Below the pieces are notes generated by a model. The model saw only the letters and a list, made by a program, of their open reading frames with translations. It was not told where the DNA came from and ran no database searches. Made by a program: the position numbers and the translations under genes. A DNA stretch of 64,000 nt from Leptospira fletcheri (lineage in GTDB: Bacteria; Spirochaetota; Leptospiria; Leptospirales; Leptospiraceae), in assembly GCF_004769195.1 (NCBI RefSeq), contig NZ_RQET01000004.1:868001-932000 (forward strand). Reading direction: 5' to 3'. Positions within the stretch are counted from its first letter, which is position 1, and the number at the start of each line of letters is the position of its first letter. Below are positions 1 to 8,825 of this stretch, piece by piece.

Positions 1-560
1 ATTGCTAACGGAAAGAAGATAGAGATCAAAAACGTGCTTAGATTAAAGGAAAGCGCATCCTTAAACTTCAAATCGTAAAGATACATCGTTCCGCGGATGG
101 AGACTAGGATAAAAAGGCCGTAATGGATCAGATAGAGGATGGAGATTCCCCAAACTCCGGAGAGGCCGAACTGGGTAAAAAGGATCGCCCACGCTCCGGC
201 GGAAAGAAATACCACCATCGATATCTTTACGAGCAGGAACATCACTTTGGAGTTGCTTTTTCTATCCTTTCTCTGGGCAAGTCCGTCCAACACGAACGCT
301 AAAGGATAAGGAAGCAGGGAAAAGAAGGCAAGGTGTCCCAAAAATCCGGTTCCTAACAAGCCTATGCTTCGTTTCGTATAAGGAGGACATACGATCACAA
401 ATGCGACCGAAGCGCTCAATGCGGCCAAAAAGAGAAGGACACTCGTAACCAATTTTAAGAACCTAGGTTCCGATTCCGATAGGGCACTTTCCAGACGGAA
501 CGGTTCGAATAAAGTCGCATCCAAAAGATTTATAAACTTAGTATAATATACCTTGAGCAT
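1..560 (-). CDS. Integral membrane protein, cut by the window edge
   Basis: The reading frame opens with ATG at 560 (N-terminus MLKVYYTKFINLLDATLFEP) and runs without a stop to position 1, giving about 186 residues; the C-terminus is outside the window. At least four hydrophobic segments are visible, starting near residues 35, 65, 103 and 130, so it is a multi-pass inner-membrane protein. I do not recognise a family; the layout is loosely like YIP1-type membrane proteins, but that is a guess. It begins only 6 bases after the sppA stop codon on the same strand, so the two are probably co-transcribed. No catalytic motif is visible. Confidence 0.7.
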   Translation of the reverse strand, partial: MLKVYYTKFINLLDATLFEPFRLESALSESEPRFLKLVTSVLLFLAALSASVAFVIVCPPYTKRSIGLLGTGFLGHLAFFSLLPYPLAFVLDGLAQRKDRKSNSKVMFLLVKISMVVFLSAGAWAILFTQFGLSGVWGISILYLIHYGLFILVSIRGTMYLYDLKFKDALSFNLSTFLISIFFPLA

Positions 561-566
561 CCGATT

Positions 567-1529
567 CTACCACGCCATTGCCTGAGGATATAGCACGAGA
601 ACGGGGGAACGTTTCAGCTCCTGTAAAAGGATCTTCTCCCCCGAAAATACTCCCGCTTTTGCCTGTAATAGATGAAAGAATCTGTCCCAGGGATTTGGCT
701 CTTCCTCGTACAAGGGCAGGATTCCGTCGTAGTTACAAAGTTTGGAAAGTTCGGATAGGGCTTCTCTGCGGCCGCCGATATCGTCGACTAATTTATTTCG
801 GAACGCGTCCTGTCCGGAATAAACTCTTCCTTCCGCGAGAGAGGACACGAATTTTACCGTTTGGTTTCTTCCTTTGGAAACGTCCTCGATGAACTCCTCA
901 TAGGTATCCGCCAACATTTTTTGAATGATTGCGTCCTCTTCCGCAGTACTATCCCGAAACAGGGAAAGCGAGTCCTTGTATTTTCCCTCTTTGTATGTTT
1001 TTACCTTTACTCCGTACCGGTCCAGCAGTCCTTTTATATTCGGGGCGATCGCGATCACGCCTATGGATCCCGTAAGGGTTCCGCCTAACGCGAATATTTT
1101 GTCGGCGGCCGCGGAGATGTAATACCCTCCCGAGGCGGCGATGTCCTTCATCGAAACGACGATCTTCTTATTTTTTTCTTTTCGAAGATACATTAATTCT
1201 CTGTAAATCTCTTGGGAGGCACCTACGCTTCCTCCGGGAGAATTCACTTCCAAAAGAATCCCGACGATATTCGGGTCGCTTTCTATGGAACGTAACTGTT
1301 CCAGAATAGTTTGAGCTCCTGCGCTATCGTAACCGGATTGTCCGGAGTGGATTTCTCCTTCGATTTTGATCAGGGCCGCTCCGATCCGCTCCGTGCCGAA
1401 ACCCGAACTTCCTTCGATTCGAGAGAGCTTGGACGGGCTGAGACTGGAGAGTAGATTGATGAGTCCTACGAATACGGCGAGGACGGTTATTACAAATGTT
1501 ACGGCTAAGGCGAGACGGTTTCGATCCAC
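567..1529 (-). CDS. sppA: Signal peptide peptidase SppA, short 36K type
   Basis: A 320-residue S49-family serine protease that degrades signal peptides left in the membrane after secretion. One N-terminal membrane anchor lies at about residues 8-28, followed by a single protease domain, as in the short bacterial SppA rather than the double-domain E. coli form. Visible motifs are the oxyanion-region NSPGGSVGA (about 96-104), the nucleophile in [10 protein letters not shown] (Ser133), TGSIGVI, and the general-base lysine in EGKYKD (Lys183 or Lys185). It is followed after 6 bases by a membrane protein of unknown function. The family call is secure; the choice between the two lysines is by alignment from memory. 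Confidence 0.93.
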   Translation of the reverse strand: MDRNRLALAVTFVITVLAVFVGLINLLSSLSPSKLSRIEGSSGFGTERIGAALIKIEGEIHSGQSGYDSAGAQTILEQLRSIESDPNIVGILLEVNSPGGSVGASQEIYRELMYLRKEKNKKIVVSMKDIAASGGYYISAAADKIFALGGTLTGSIGVIAIAPNIKGLLDRYGVKVKTYKEGKYKDSLSLFRDSTAEEDAIIQKMLADTYEEFIEDVSKGRNQTVKFVSSLAEGRVYSGQDAFRNKLVDDIGGRREALSELSKLCNYDGILPLYEEEPNPWDRFFHLLQAKAGVFSGEKILLQELKRSPVLVLYPQAMAW

Positions 1530-1641
1530 GAATAAATGGAAACTCAGTACCTGCGTATTGTCAATGAATTAGCGGACGGAAAGCTCCGTTACGGAAAACG
1601 ATATTCGTTGACCTCTCTGGATCGGAAGTTATTTTTCGAGA

Positions 1642-2844
1642 ATGGATTCTTTTTCCCGCAGATCCTTTTTAAAACGCGCGATCGGTGTCGGAACCGTATT
1701 GACAGTTTCCGAATTCTTAGAGGCTTGTTCTGCCGTTACGGACAGAAATTTCGGACCGAAAGGAAGCGATCCCTACGCCAATTCGGAATCGATGAAATAC
1801 AACCGGCCGATTTTAAAGGCATTGAACGTGGGAATCACCGCCCCGAATCCGCACAATGTCCAGCCCTGGAAATTCGAAATCTTGGACGACCTCTCGGCCA
1901 ATCTTTATGTGGACGAAAACCGTTTACTCTTGGACACGGATCCGCCGACGAGACAGATCCATATCGGACAGGGAACCTTTTTGGAAACGCTCGCAATCGG
2001 TTCCACACGACTGGGCTTTAAAGCGGAGATTGAAATGTTTCCTAAAGGAAAATACGAGACGAAGGATATCGGAAAGAAACCGGTCGCAAAGATTCGCTTG
2101 CTCCCGAACTCCGGTATTCCGGCGGATCCTTTGGCCGAGTTCATTCCTCGAAGGGCAACGGTGCGGGGAGAGTATCACGGCGACGTTCTGAATGAAACCG
2201 AATTTTCGGCTCTTTTGCAAGACGCGAAACCGAATTTTTCCCGCGCTTTTCTGATGGGGGTCTCCGACTTTCCGAAAGTGAAACAAGCCGTCTATTCCGC
2301 GATGGAAGTCGAAACGAATACGTACCAAACATACGAAGAATCCAGGGTTTGGTTCCGATATAACGACGAAGAGATCAATCGGGAACGGGATGGACTTTCT
2401 CTTCGAGGTTCCGGAGTGTCCGGTTTGAAGTATTTTTTCGTTCGAAATTTCTTTTTGTCTCCGGGAAAAGAAAGTTGGCATTCCGAAAGCAATCGGTCCG
2501 CGGGCTTGGGTATGTTTGCCGATCAGGTGGAAAGTTCCAAGGGATTCCTTTATCTAGTCACAAAACAGAATCGGTTCTTGGACTGGGTTCTTGCGGGAAG
2601 GGATTATGCCAGGTTGCAACTCGCCGCGACCAAGAACGGCTACGTCATGCATCCTTTAAGCCAGATCCTGCAGGAATACCATCAGATGGATTCTCTTCGG
2701 AAGGAATTCGAAACGATCGTAGGTTTAAAGTCGGGAGAAAAGGTGCAGATGCTCGTTCGTATCGGTAAAAGCGGCTATAAATTTTTCAGCCCGAGAAGGG
2801 AGTTGGAAAAAATGATTCTTCCCGCGGCAAAGAAAACAATTTAA
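1642..2844 (+). CDS. Acg-type nitroreductase-like protein with a Tat signal
   Basis: A 400-residue protein. The N-terminus carries a textbook twin-arginine motif, SRRSFLKR (residues 5-12), then a hydrophobic stretch and a possible relaxed spirochaetal lipobox ending LEAC (Cys29), so it is probably exported folded with its cofactor and perhaps lipidated. The segment APNPHNVQPWKFE (about 73-85) matches the FMN-binding start of the Acg subgroup of nitroreductase-like proteins, whose substrates are poorly known. It starts 112 bases from the divergent sppA gene, so the gap 1530-1641 probably holds both promoters. Substrate and function cannot be read from the sequence. Confidence 0.8.
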   Translation: MDSFSRRSFLKRAIGVGTVLTVSEFLEACSAVTDRNFGPKGSDPYANSESMKYNRPILKALNVGITAPNPHNVQPWKFEILDDLSANLYVDENRLLLDTDPPTRQIHIGQGTFLETLAIGSTRLGFKAEIEMFPKGKYETKDIGKKPVAKIRLLPNSGIPADPLAEFIPRRATVRGEYHGDVLNETEFSALLQDAKPNFSRAFLMGVSDFPKVKQAVYSAMEVETNTYQTYEESRVWFRYNDEEINRERDGLSLRGSGVSGLKYFFVRNFFLSPGKESWHSESNRSAGLGMFADQVESSKGFLYLVTKQNRFLDWVLAGRDYARLQLAATKNGYVMHPLSQILQEYHQMDSLRKEFETIVGLKSGEKVQMLVRIGKSGYKFFSPRRELEKMILPAAKKTI

Positions 2845-2894
2845 ATAATCAACGAAATCGGATCGATAAAAAGATTTCCGTCGTTCGGAGTTAG

Positions 2895-3356
2895 ATGAAA
2901 AAAATCCTATTTTGGTTCGGGGTGCTGCTTTCCCTTTTAATTCCAATGACTTTGCCTCTTGCCGAGTCGGGTCCTTGTCTGGACGGAGATTATTCGCTGT
3001 TTTTACTCGGCACCGAAATATCCTATCTGATCGCTTTGTTTTATCTTTTGGCGATGGTTTTAGGAACCCCCACTGCGGGAAGATTGAGTTTCTTCCTTGC
3101 TTGCGTTCCTGCTTCGCTTGGACTCTATTTCTATGTCGCTCACATTCCCGTTTACCTCTATTACTCCAGTTTTTCCAATTACGGACTTTGCGATATCGTT
3201 CGGTTCGATCTTTATATAGGAAAATCGGATTCCGGACCGGTCCCGGAGACTTTCAACGGAGGGTTTGCAAGATCTTTCGCTTTCCTGGTTCTGATCCCTT
3301 TGGGGATTCTGGCGATCGCTCCCTTGAAGATTTTTCGCTCCAAGAAATCCGATTGA
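2895..3356 (+). CDS. Small membrane protein of unknown function
   Basis: A 153-residue protein with four likely membrane segments (about residues 4-24, 37-58, 65-86 and 128-146) and a short external loop between the third and fourth containing FSNYGLCDI. The ATG follows a weak CGGAG ribosome site. No family recognised. It lies 50 bases after the Tat-exported nitroreductase-like gene on the same strand and may be read with it. The base and codon pattern resembles the neighbouring genes. Confidence 0.65.
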   Translation: MKKILFWFGVLLSLLIPMTLPLAESGPCLDGDYSLFLLGTEISYLIALFYLLAMVLGTPTAGRLSFFLACVPASLGLYFYVAHIPVYLYYSSFSNYGLCDIVRFDLYIGKSDSGPVPETFNGGFARSFAFLVLIPLGILAIAPLKIFRSKKSD

Positions 3357-3423
3357 ACCGATGAATTTTCAGCATTCTATTCTTATATTTAACGCAATTT
3401 GAATAAACTGTAGATTGGATTCG

Positions 3424-3810
3424 ATGCAAAAAGGGTTATTTCCGTTTCTCTTGGTTTTACTGGCTGCGGCTACAGCCTATTTTATGTTTTCTCCCCGCTG
3501 TATAGAAGGTAACTGTCGGGACGGGAAAGGAACGAAATATCTTCCCGGCCGGTACCGTTATGAAGGGAATTTCAAGGAGGGATTGGCGGATGGGAAAGGA
3601 AAACTCGTATTGGAATCGGGGGAATCCTATGAAGGAACCTGGTTGCGCGGGCACAAGGACGGACAGGGGACGTACTTGTACATGGACGGCTCCAAATATG
3701 TAGGGTCCTGGAAGGCGAACAAACGCGACGGGGAAGGAACCTTGACGGATTCCGACGGAACGGTTTTACGCAAGGGGACTTGGAAGGCAGGAGAATTCGA
3801 ACCCAAGTAA
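3424..3810 (+). CDS. MORN-repeat protein with N-terminal signal anchor
   Basis: From ATG 3424 the protein has 128 residues: a hydrophobic N-terminus (about residues 5-20) followed by three to four MORN repeats, recognisable by YEGNFKEG, YEGTWLRGHKDGQG and YVGSWKANKRDGEG. MORN repeats form beta-hairpin strips used for membrane or protein contacts; a specific partner is not evident. A TTG at 3415 in the same frame is an alternative start, but ATG lies directly before a better signal sequence (MQKGLFPFLLVLL). Neither has a clear ribosome site. It is flanked by small membrane protein genes with no obvious functional link. Confidence 0.75.
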   Translation: MQKGLFPFLLVLLAAATAYFMFSPRCIEGNCRDGKGTKYLPGRYRYEGNFKEGLADGKGKLVLESGESYEGTWLRGHKDGQGTYLYMDGSKYVGSWKANKRDGEGTLTDSDGTVLRKGTWKAGEFEPK

Positions 3811-3856
3811 ACGGAAAAATTCTCGAAATTACCGGGGGGTAGGATATGCTTCGCTC

Positions 3857-4285
3857 ATGCAGGATTGGATTACCTCTATACTAGTTGCTATCTTCGTGTT
3901 TTTAGGAAGTATGCATTTTTATTGGAGCTTCGGAGGAAATTGGGGTTCGGATTCGGCCATTCCTCAACTAGAGCTGGAAGGACGTCCTGCGTTTCTCCCG
4001 GGAGTATTTTCCACGTTCGTCATCGGCCTGGCCTTCTGGTTCACGGCGGCGTGGGTATTGGGTTTCTCCCAAATTTATCCTTCTCCACTAGGACATAGGG
4101 CGCATCGCGTAGGTCTGATTCTGGTGGGGGCGGTCTTCGTATTGAGGTCGATCGGAGAGTTTCGATACGTAGGTTTCTTTAAGAAAGTAAAAGGCACGAA
4201 GTTCGCGTATTGGGATTCGAGAATTTATTCTCCGCTTTGCCTTTTGATAGGGTTCTTATCTTTCTATCTTTCGTTTTCCTATTGA
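3857..4285 (+). CDS. DUF3995 membrane protein
   Basis: A 142-residue protein with four hydrophobic segments. The N-terminal pattern HFYWSFGGNWG followed by AIPQ is the signature of the DUF3995 family of small integral membrane proteins, which has no known function. Length is typical for the family. It is preceded by 46 bases after the MORN gene and followed by a 111-base gap with a strong promoter for the next gene, so it probably ends a transcription unit. Confidence 0.75.
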   Translation: MQDWITSILVAIFVFLGSMHFYWSFGGNWGSDSAIPQLELEGRPAFLPGVFSTFVIGLAFWFTAAWVLGFSQIYPSPLGHRAHRVGLILVGAVFVLRSIGEFRYVGFFKKVKGTKFAYWDSRIYSPLCLLIGFLSFYLSFSY

Positions 4286-4362
4286 GGCGATTCTCCTCTT
4301 TTTGCGAGGTCTAACGGAAAATGAGGATCGGTTTATCCCGAATTTCGAATGTTCCATATCTC

Positions 4363-4391
4363 TTGACCTCTTTTTCGGATCGGGCTATACT
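4363..4391 (+). promoter_or_regulatory. Sigma-70-type promoter abutting a start codon
   Basis: A -35 box TTGACC (4363-4368) and a -10 box TATACT (4386-4391) are separated by exactly 17 bases. The downstream ATG is at 4397, only 5 bases after the -10 box, so the expected transcription start falls on or next to the start codon. This predicts a leaderless or nearly leaderless message for the amidohydrolase gene. Confidence 0.65.
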
Positions 4392-4396
4392 AAGGT

Positions 4397-5149
4397 ATGT
4401 CCTTGTTCGACTCTCATTTTCACATCATAGACCCTAGGTTCCCTTTGGTGCCGAATCAAGGGTTTTTACCGGAGCCGTTCACTGTCGCCGATTATAAGGC
4501 GAAAGCGGAACCTCTCGGAATAGGCGGAGGCGCCGTTGTGTCCGGTTCTTTCCAAGCCTTCGACCAATCGTATTTGCTGGAGGCATTGTCGATCTTAGGG
4601 AAAACGTTCGTAGGAGTCACGCAACTTCCCGCCTCGGCTACCGACGAGGAAATTCTTGCCCTATCCGACGCCGGTGTGAGGGGAGTTCGTTTTAACGTTA
4701 GGCGCGGTGGCTCGGAAGAATTGTCCAGAATCAAGGAACTTGCCGTCAGAGTATACGACCTAGCTGCTTGGCACGTGGAACTATATATCGACGCAAAGGA
4801 GATCGACGATTTTCTCGCGGAGGTACTTTTTTCTCTCCCGAAAGTTTCCATAGATCACGTCGGACTCTCCAAGGAAGGGTTGCCGATTATCCTTAGGTTG
4901 GCGGAAAAAGGAGTCCGGATCAAAGCCACCGGTTTCGGAAGGTTGGATTTCGAAGTGCAGCCCGTGTTAGTAAAGATCGCGGGAGTAAATCCTGATAGCC
5001 TCCTTTTCGGTACCGACCTTCCTTGCACTCGTGCTCCGGTTCCATTTTCAGACAATGACTTAAATCTAATCCGGGAAACTTTCGAGGGAGACATGCTAGC
5101 TAAGGTCCTTTCGAAGAACGCGCGTAAGTTCTACGGAATATCCGTATAG
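4397..5149 (+). CDS. Amidohydrolase-family TIM-barrel metal-dependent hydrolase
   Basis: A 250-residue protein starting MSLFDSHFH, where His7 and His9 form the HxH metal-binding pair of the amidohydrolase-2 family. A later histidine (SIDHVGLS) and the C-terminal FGTDLPC aspartate complete the usual metal and base positions, and the length suits this compact family. Members hydrolyse or decarboxylate cyclic or aromatic acids; the substrate here is not evident. No operon partner: the flanking genes are separated by more than 60 bases. The promoter at 4363-4391 suggests its message has little or no leader. Confidence 0.8.
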   Translation: MSLFDSHFHIIDPRFPLVPNQGFLPEPFTVADYKAKAEPLGIGGGAVVSGSFQAFDQSYLLEALSILGKTFVGVTQLPASATDEEILALSDAGVRGVRFNVRRGGSEELSRIKELAVRVYDLAAWHVELYIDAKEIDDFLAEVLFSLPKVSIDHVGLSKEGLPIILRLAEKGVRIKATGFGRLDFEVQPVLVKIAGVNPDSLLFGTDLPCTRAPVPFSDNDLNLIRETFEGDMLAKVLSKNARKFYGISV

Positions 5150-5215
5150 ATTTTCGGCTCTTCGGAATTTCGCATTCGACGAATCCGATCGTTCTCTCTT
5201 TCCGGCAAAACTAGC

Positions 5216-5243
5216 TTGCAACCGCGAAAAAAGAACCTAGACT
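5216..5243 (+). promoter_or_regulatory. Promoter just upstream of phosphatase-like gene
   Basis: TTGCAA (5216-5221) and TAGACT (5238-5243) are spaced by 16 bases and resemble -35 and -10 boxes. The next ATG is at 5252 and has no ribosome-binding sequence before it, so the transcript may be leaderless. If right, the in-frame TTG at 5216 is promoter, not start codon. Confidence 0.45.
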
Positions 5244-5251
5244 CTCCACGC

Positions 5252-5884
5252 ATGTCCCCATTATTTCCGACTCTGCGCACCTTTTTTGATAAAAGAAAAG
5301 AGGAATTCGATTCCATTTCCTCAGAAAGAAAGGATGCGCTAAATTCGCTGGCAAAAGGCGTTTTAGATTCTTTTGATAAACGAAGTCGTTCCAACCTTTT
5401 GTTCGTTTGTACGCAAAATTCGAGAAGAAGTCAGTTTTCCCAGGTCTTCGGGGCTTCCATTCCCCAATATTTGGGAATTCCCGGGATCAAATCGTTTTCG
5501 GGCGGGACGGAGATTTCAGCCGTTCATCCGAGCGTGTTGGAAACCTTGGAAAAGATCGGATTCCGATCGGACAACGAGGGGCCCCCAAAAAATCCGAAAT
5601 ACTCCATTCGATGGGCGGACGGAACCTCCTCGATGACGATATTTTCCAAAAAATATTCGGATCCTCCGAATCCGCACGGAGAGTTGATCGCGATTATGGT
5701 CTGCTCCTCCGCCGATCAGGCTTGTCCGTACATTTCGGGTGCCGAAGTTCGCATCAGTCTTCCGTACGAGGATCCGAAATCTTCGGACGGTACGGAAGGG
5801 GCTTCCGGGAAGTATCTCAAGACGGCGGAAGATATTTCCCGAGAATTGCTTTTTGCTTTCCAATCCGTCAAGAACGGAATTTAA
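5252..5884 (+). CDS. Low-molecular-weight protein tyrosine phosphatase / arsenate reductase-like protein
   Basis: From ATG 5252 the protein has 210 residues. The motif LFVCTQNSRRSQ contains the CX5R phosphate-binding loop of low-molecular-weight tyrosine phosphatases and the related arsenate reductases, and YEDPKSSDG near the C-terminus supplies the conserved Asp-Pro pair. An N-terminal extension of about 55 residues precedes the catalytic loop, which is longer than in classic members. The sequence alone does not decide between protein phosphatase and arsenate reductase; no ars genes are nearby. An in-frame TTG at 5216 coincides with a likely -35 box and was not used. Confidence 0.7.
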   Translation: MSPLFPTLRTFFDKRKEEFDSISSERKDALNSLAKGVLDSFDKRSRSNLLFVCTQNSRRSQFSQVFGASIPQYLGIPGIKSFSGGTEISAVHPSVLETLEKIGFRSDNEGPPKNPKYSIRWADGTSSMTIFSKKYSDPPNPHGELIAIMVCSSADQACPYISGAEVRISLPYEDPKSSDGTEGASGKYLKTAEDISRELLFAFQSVKNGI

Positions 5885-5903
5885 TTCTTTTAGAAGGAAG
5901 TCA

Positions 5904-6440
5904 ATGAACCCTTATTCGATTGCAGTAGCTTCGATTCCGTTCGGAATCTTTATCCTTGTTTTTTTGTTTTCGATCCGCGAGAGAAAGAGAAAGGAAGGTT
6001 TCGGGTTTTCGGAAAACCGAAACTATTTTCCCTCCATCATGAAGGGAAATTTTTCTCCGGAGATAGATCTGGCAGCCGCCATCCGTAAATTGGAAGCCGG
6101 CGGATACCGGATCAAAGAAGCCGGCCAAAAAATCCTTTTTCAAAATGCGTCGAGCCTTCAGAAATTACGTAGCTGGTTCTGGTCTTACGGTAGATTGGAA
6201 CGGGAAGGGAACACGGTCCGTTTCCGCGTCTTTTCGAACATCGGATCCCTGCTTACCGTCCCTGCCGCTTTGGCTGTGGTCGTCTCTTTCGGACTTCTGG
6301 TTCAGAATAACGTTTCGAAAGAACAATCTTCGATTTTACCCTTCTTTTTCCTCGGCTTCGCTTTCTTCTTCGCGATCGCTACGTTCATATCCCAGGTAGG
6401 GAAGGAAAGAAAGGAATTCAGAAAGATTCTGGAAAAATAA
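5904..6440 (+). CDS. Membrane protein of unknown function
   Basis: A 178-residue protein starting at ATG 5904 after a good AGAAGGAAG ribosome site. It has one membrane segment at the N-terminus (about residues 5-24), a basic cytoplasmic stretch, a soluble middle of about 90 residues, and two more membrane segments at about 113-133 and 142-163, ending in a charged tail. No family recognised. It lies 19 bases after the phosphatase-like gene and 37 bases before the lipoprotein gene, so these three may form an operon. Confidence 0.65.
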   Translation: MNPYSIAVASIPFGIFILVFLFSIRERKRKEGFGFSENRNYFPSIMKGNFSPEIDLAAAIRKLEAGGYRIKEAGQKILFQNASSLQKLRSWFWSYGRLEREGNTVRFRVFSNIGSLLTVPAALAVVVSFGLLVQNNVSKEQSSILPFFFLGFAFFFAIATFISQVGKERKEFRKILEK

Positions 6441-6477
6441 TATACGAACGGCAATCCTCCGAACCGGATCCGAGAAG

Positions 6478-7566
6478 ATGAAGAATAGAATCGTATTTTT
6501 TCTTATAGGACTCATCGCGTGGCTATCCTGTCAAAGGCTGGAAGTTGAATATCCCTTTTATCCGAAGACTCCCGAAGGAAGGGAACTCCGTCATTTTCTG
6601 AAAGGGGTGCGCGTAGTCGGGTTGTCCGTGGAAAAACCTACGGAAGAGATTTGGGGTTCGGATCTTGATGCAAGCCAGGCGTTTATTCGGATCGTTCCTG
6701 CCAAGATTTTCGAAGCGTTTTCGGAAGATTCCTATTTTAAGATGATCGATTTAAGCAAACAGCCTGATTTGGGAAACGAAATAAGCCTGTCATTGACCGG
6801 TATTACGGAAAATCGGACGAAATTCGGGGAACTTTCCGGAGCGGAGGCCCTCCTGTACATCAATGTGGCCAAGCCGGTTTCCGAATGTTCCGAGGAATTG
6901 CGTCCCGATTATTGGGCGATCGGAATTTTAGTCCTGCAAGTGGCCGCATCGGCCAATTCCAAATCGAAGCACGGAGGAAGATACCGATCCTATACACCTT
7001 CGCCGCATCCGGTTCAGACTAGCGATCCCATCATGAAGATGACGGGTGTCCGTAAAATCATTTTGCCGATAGAGGCGACTTTAGTGAGAATCGATACCGG
7101 AGAGTCCAAGAGCGTGACGATTTCCAAAGCGTCGACGATCTATAATAGTCCGGGAGCGGTTTCCTGTCCGGCAATGTTGGACTCTCTTTCCCAAGCGCTT
7201 ACGGAATCCATTCCCGAATTGGAAGCGAGATTATCGCCGAAAATTGCGACCGAAAAAATCCGGATCTTTACCGAAGATGAGGATCCGGAGGTAGCTTCTT
7301 ATCTGGAGGAAGGCTACCTCGAAATCAAGGGAGAAACTCCCAGCTTTCTAAGGGCAAAATCCGCTTGGGAAAAAGCGGACGCGAAAGCCTCGGGCAAATG
7401 TTGGGCGGCAAAGGCAAACCTTGCCACTTATTATTTTTCCCGCGGCGATTTCGAAAAAGCTTCCGAGCTTTACGAATCCGCAGCGAAGTTGAACGTAAAA
7501 AAAGAGAAATATCTCAGAGGCCTCGGTAAGACGGCCGCTTCCGCAGCCGATTCGGACAAGGAATAA
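6478..7566 (+). CDS. Lipoprotein with C-terminal TPR-like repeat
   Basis: A 362-residue predicted lipoprotein: MKNRIVFFLIGLIAWLSC ends in a spirochaetal lipobox (Cys18). The middle part is a soluble domain of unknown fold, and the last 80 residues contain helix pairs resembling a tetratricopeptide repeat (AKANLATYYFSRGDFEKASE). It may belong to the lipoprotein families shared by Leptospira and Myxococcus, but I cannot confirm that. It ends only 7 bases before the convergent ftsZ stop codon. Function unknown. Confidence 0.7.
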   Translation: MKNRIVFFLIGLIAWLSCQRLEVEYPFYPKTPEGRELRHFLKGVRVVGLSVEKPTEEIWGSDLDASQAFIRIVPAKIFEAFSEDSYFKMIDLSKQPDLGNEISLSLTGITENRTKFGELSGAEALLYINVAKPVSECSEELRPDYWAIGILVLQVAASANSKSKHGGRYRSYTPSPHPVQTSDPIMKMTGVRKIILPIEATLVRIDTGESKSVTISKASTIYNSPGAVSCPAMLDSLSQALTESIPELEARLSPKIATEKIRIFTEDEDPEVASYLEEGYLEIKGETPSFLRAKSAWEKADAKASGKCWAAKANLATYYFSRGDFEKASELYESAAKLNVKKEKYLRGLGKTAASAADSDKE

Positions 7567-7573
7567 TCCGTAG

Positions 7574-8779
7574 TTATTGTTTGTTTCTGTCGCTTCTTCT
7601 TAAGAATGCCGGAATATCGTAATCTTCTCGTGGAGAAGATTGACCGGACCGGGCTTTTAAGGAGCGGTAGGTTTCCGGATCCATGACGACTCGCTCAGGC
7701 TCCGACCGCAGGGAAGGACGAGGTTCTTCCGGAGAGGGCTGCTCCATTCCCACCGCTTTGCGAAGGGGCGAGCTGGTCGGTTGCCGCATCGAGGTGCCTA
7801 AGCTATGATTCGCGGGACGTTTGTTGAAACCGGTGGCGATCACGGTCACTCGGATTCGATTTTCTAATTCCGAATCCTCCGTCAGTCCGACTATGATATT
7901 CGCGTTCGGATCGACTTGGGAAGTGATGATCTGAGATACTTCGTTCCAGTCTGAGATCGTAAGGTCCGATCCCCCTGTCACGTTGATCAATAAGGAGGTC
8001 GCTCCCGCGATGGAACGCGAATCCAACAAAGTGTTATCGATCGCGTAATTGACCGCTTCGGAAACTTTGTTTTCTCCGCTCCCTTCTCCGACTCCCATGA
8101 TCGCATCGCCGGTGTCCTTCATGATGACTTTCACATCGGCAAAGTCCACATTGATGATTCCAGGATTGTTTACGATATCGCTGATTCCTCGGACGGCGTT
8201 CAGAAGTATGTCGTCGATCACTCGGAAGGCTTGGTCGATGGGGGTCGCGCGATCCACCACTTGGAAAATCGATTCGTTATTTACGAGGATAAGAGTATCC
8301 ACATAGCTACGAAGGTGGTCGATTCCGTTTTTAGCGAACTCCATTCGTCGTCTTCCTTCGAAGGAAAACGGAATCGTCACGACTCCTACCACGAGGCATT
8401 TCATCTCTTTCGCGATTTTTGCGACGATCGGAGCAGCTCCCGTGCCGGTTCCTCCTCCCATACCCGCGGTCACGAAGACCATATCGGCTCCTTGGATTGC
8501 GGCTTGGATCTTTTCCTTGTCCTCTTCCGCCGCCTTAGCCCCCAATTCCGGATCCCCTCCCGCTCCCATTCCGCGGGTCACTCTGGCTCCTAAGGCGATC
8601 TTATTCTCCAATTCGGAACGCCTTAATACCTGCTCGTCCGTGTTCATAATGACGTATTCTACCCCGCGTAGGCTGGAGTGGAGCATCCTAGAGACTGCGT
8701 TCATGCCGCCTCCGCCTATACCCAGCACTTTGATGATCGCAGGGCTTGTCTTTTCTGCTTCTTCTTCGAAACGCAACAT
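7574..8779 (-). CDS. ftsZ: Cell division protein FtsZ
   Basis: The tubulin-like GTPase that forms the division ring, 401 residues from ATG 8779. Seen: the N-terminal [10 protein letters not shown] nucleotide loop (20-29), the tubulin signature [10 protein letters not shown] (108-117), the T7-loop region NVDFADVK, and a C-terminal conserved peptide DIPAFLRR that tethers FtsZ to FtsA. A longer open frame reaches 8815, but the ATG at 8779 follows an AGGAAGG ribosome site and begins the standard FtsZ N-terminus. It is the last gene of ftsQ-ftsA-ftsZ. The gap to ftsA is 46 bases. Confidence 0.97.
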   Translation of the reverse strand: MLRFEEEAEKTSPAIIKVLGIGGGGMNAVSRMLHSSLRGVEYVIMNTDEQVLRRSELENKIALGARVTRGMGAGGDPELGAKAAEEDKEKIQAAIQGADMVFVTAGMGGGTGTGAAPIVAKIAKEMKCLVVGVVTIPFSFEGRRRMEFAKNGIDHLRSYVDTLILVNNESIFQVVDRATPIDQAFRVIDDILLNAVRGISDIVNNPGIINVDFADVKVIMKDTGDAIMGVGEGSGENKVSEAVNYAIDNTLLDSRSIAGATSLLINVTGGSDLTISDWNEVSQIITSQVDPNANIIVGLTEDSELENRIRVTVIATGFNKRPANHSLGTSMRQPTSSPLRKAVGMEQPSPEEPRPSLRSEPERVVMDPETYRSLKARSGQSSPREDYDIPAFLRRSDRNKQ

Positions 8780-8825
8780 ATCACACCTTCCTCGGGACCG
8801 AACGGAGCTCGGCAAGAACGCTAAG

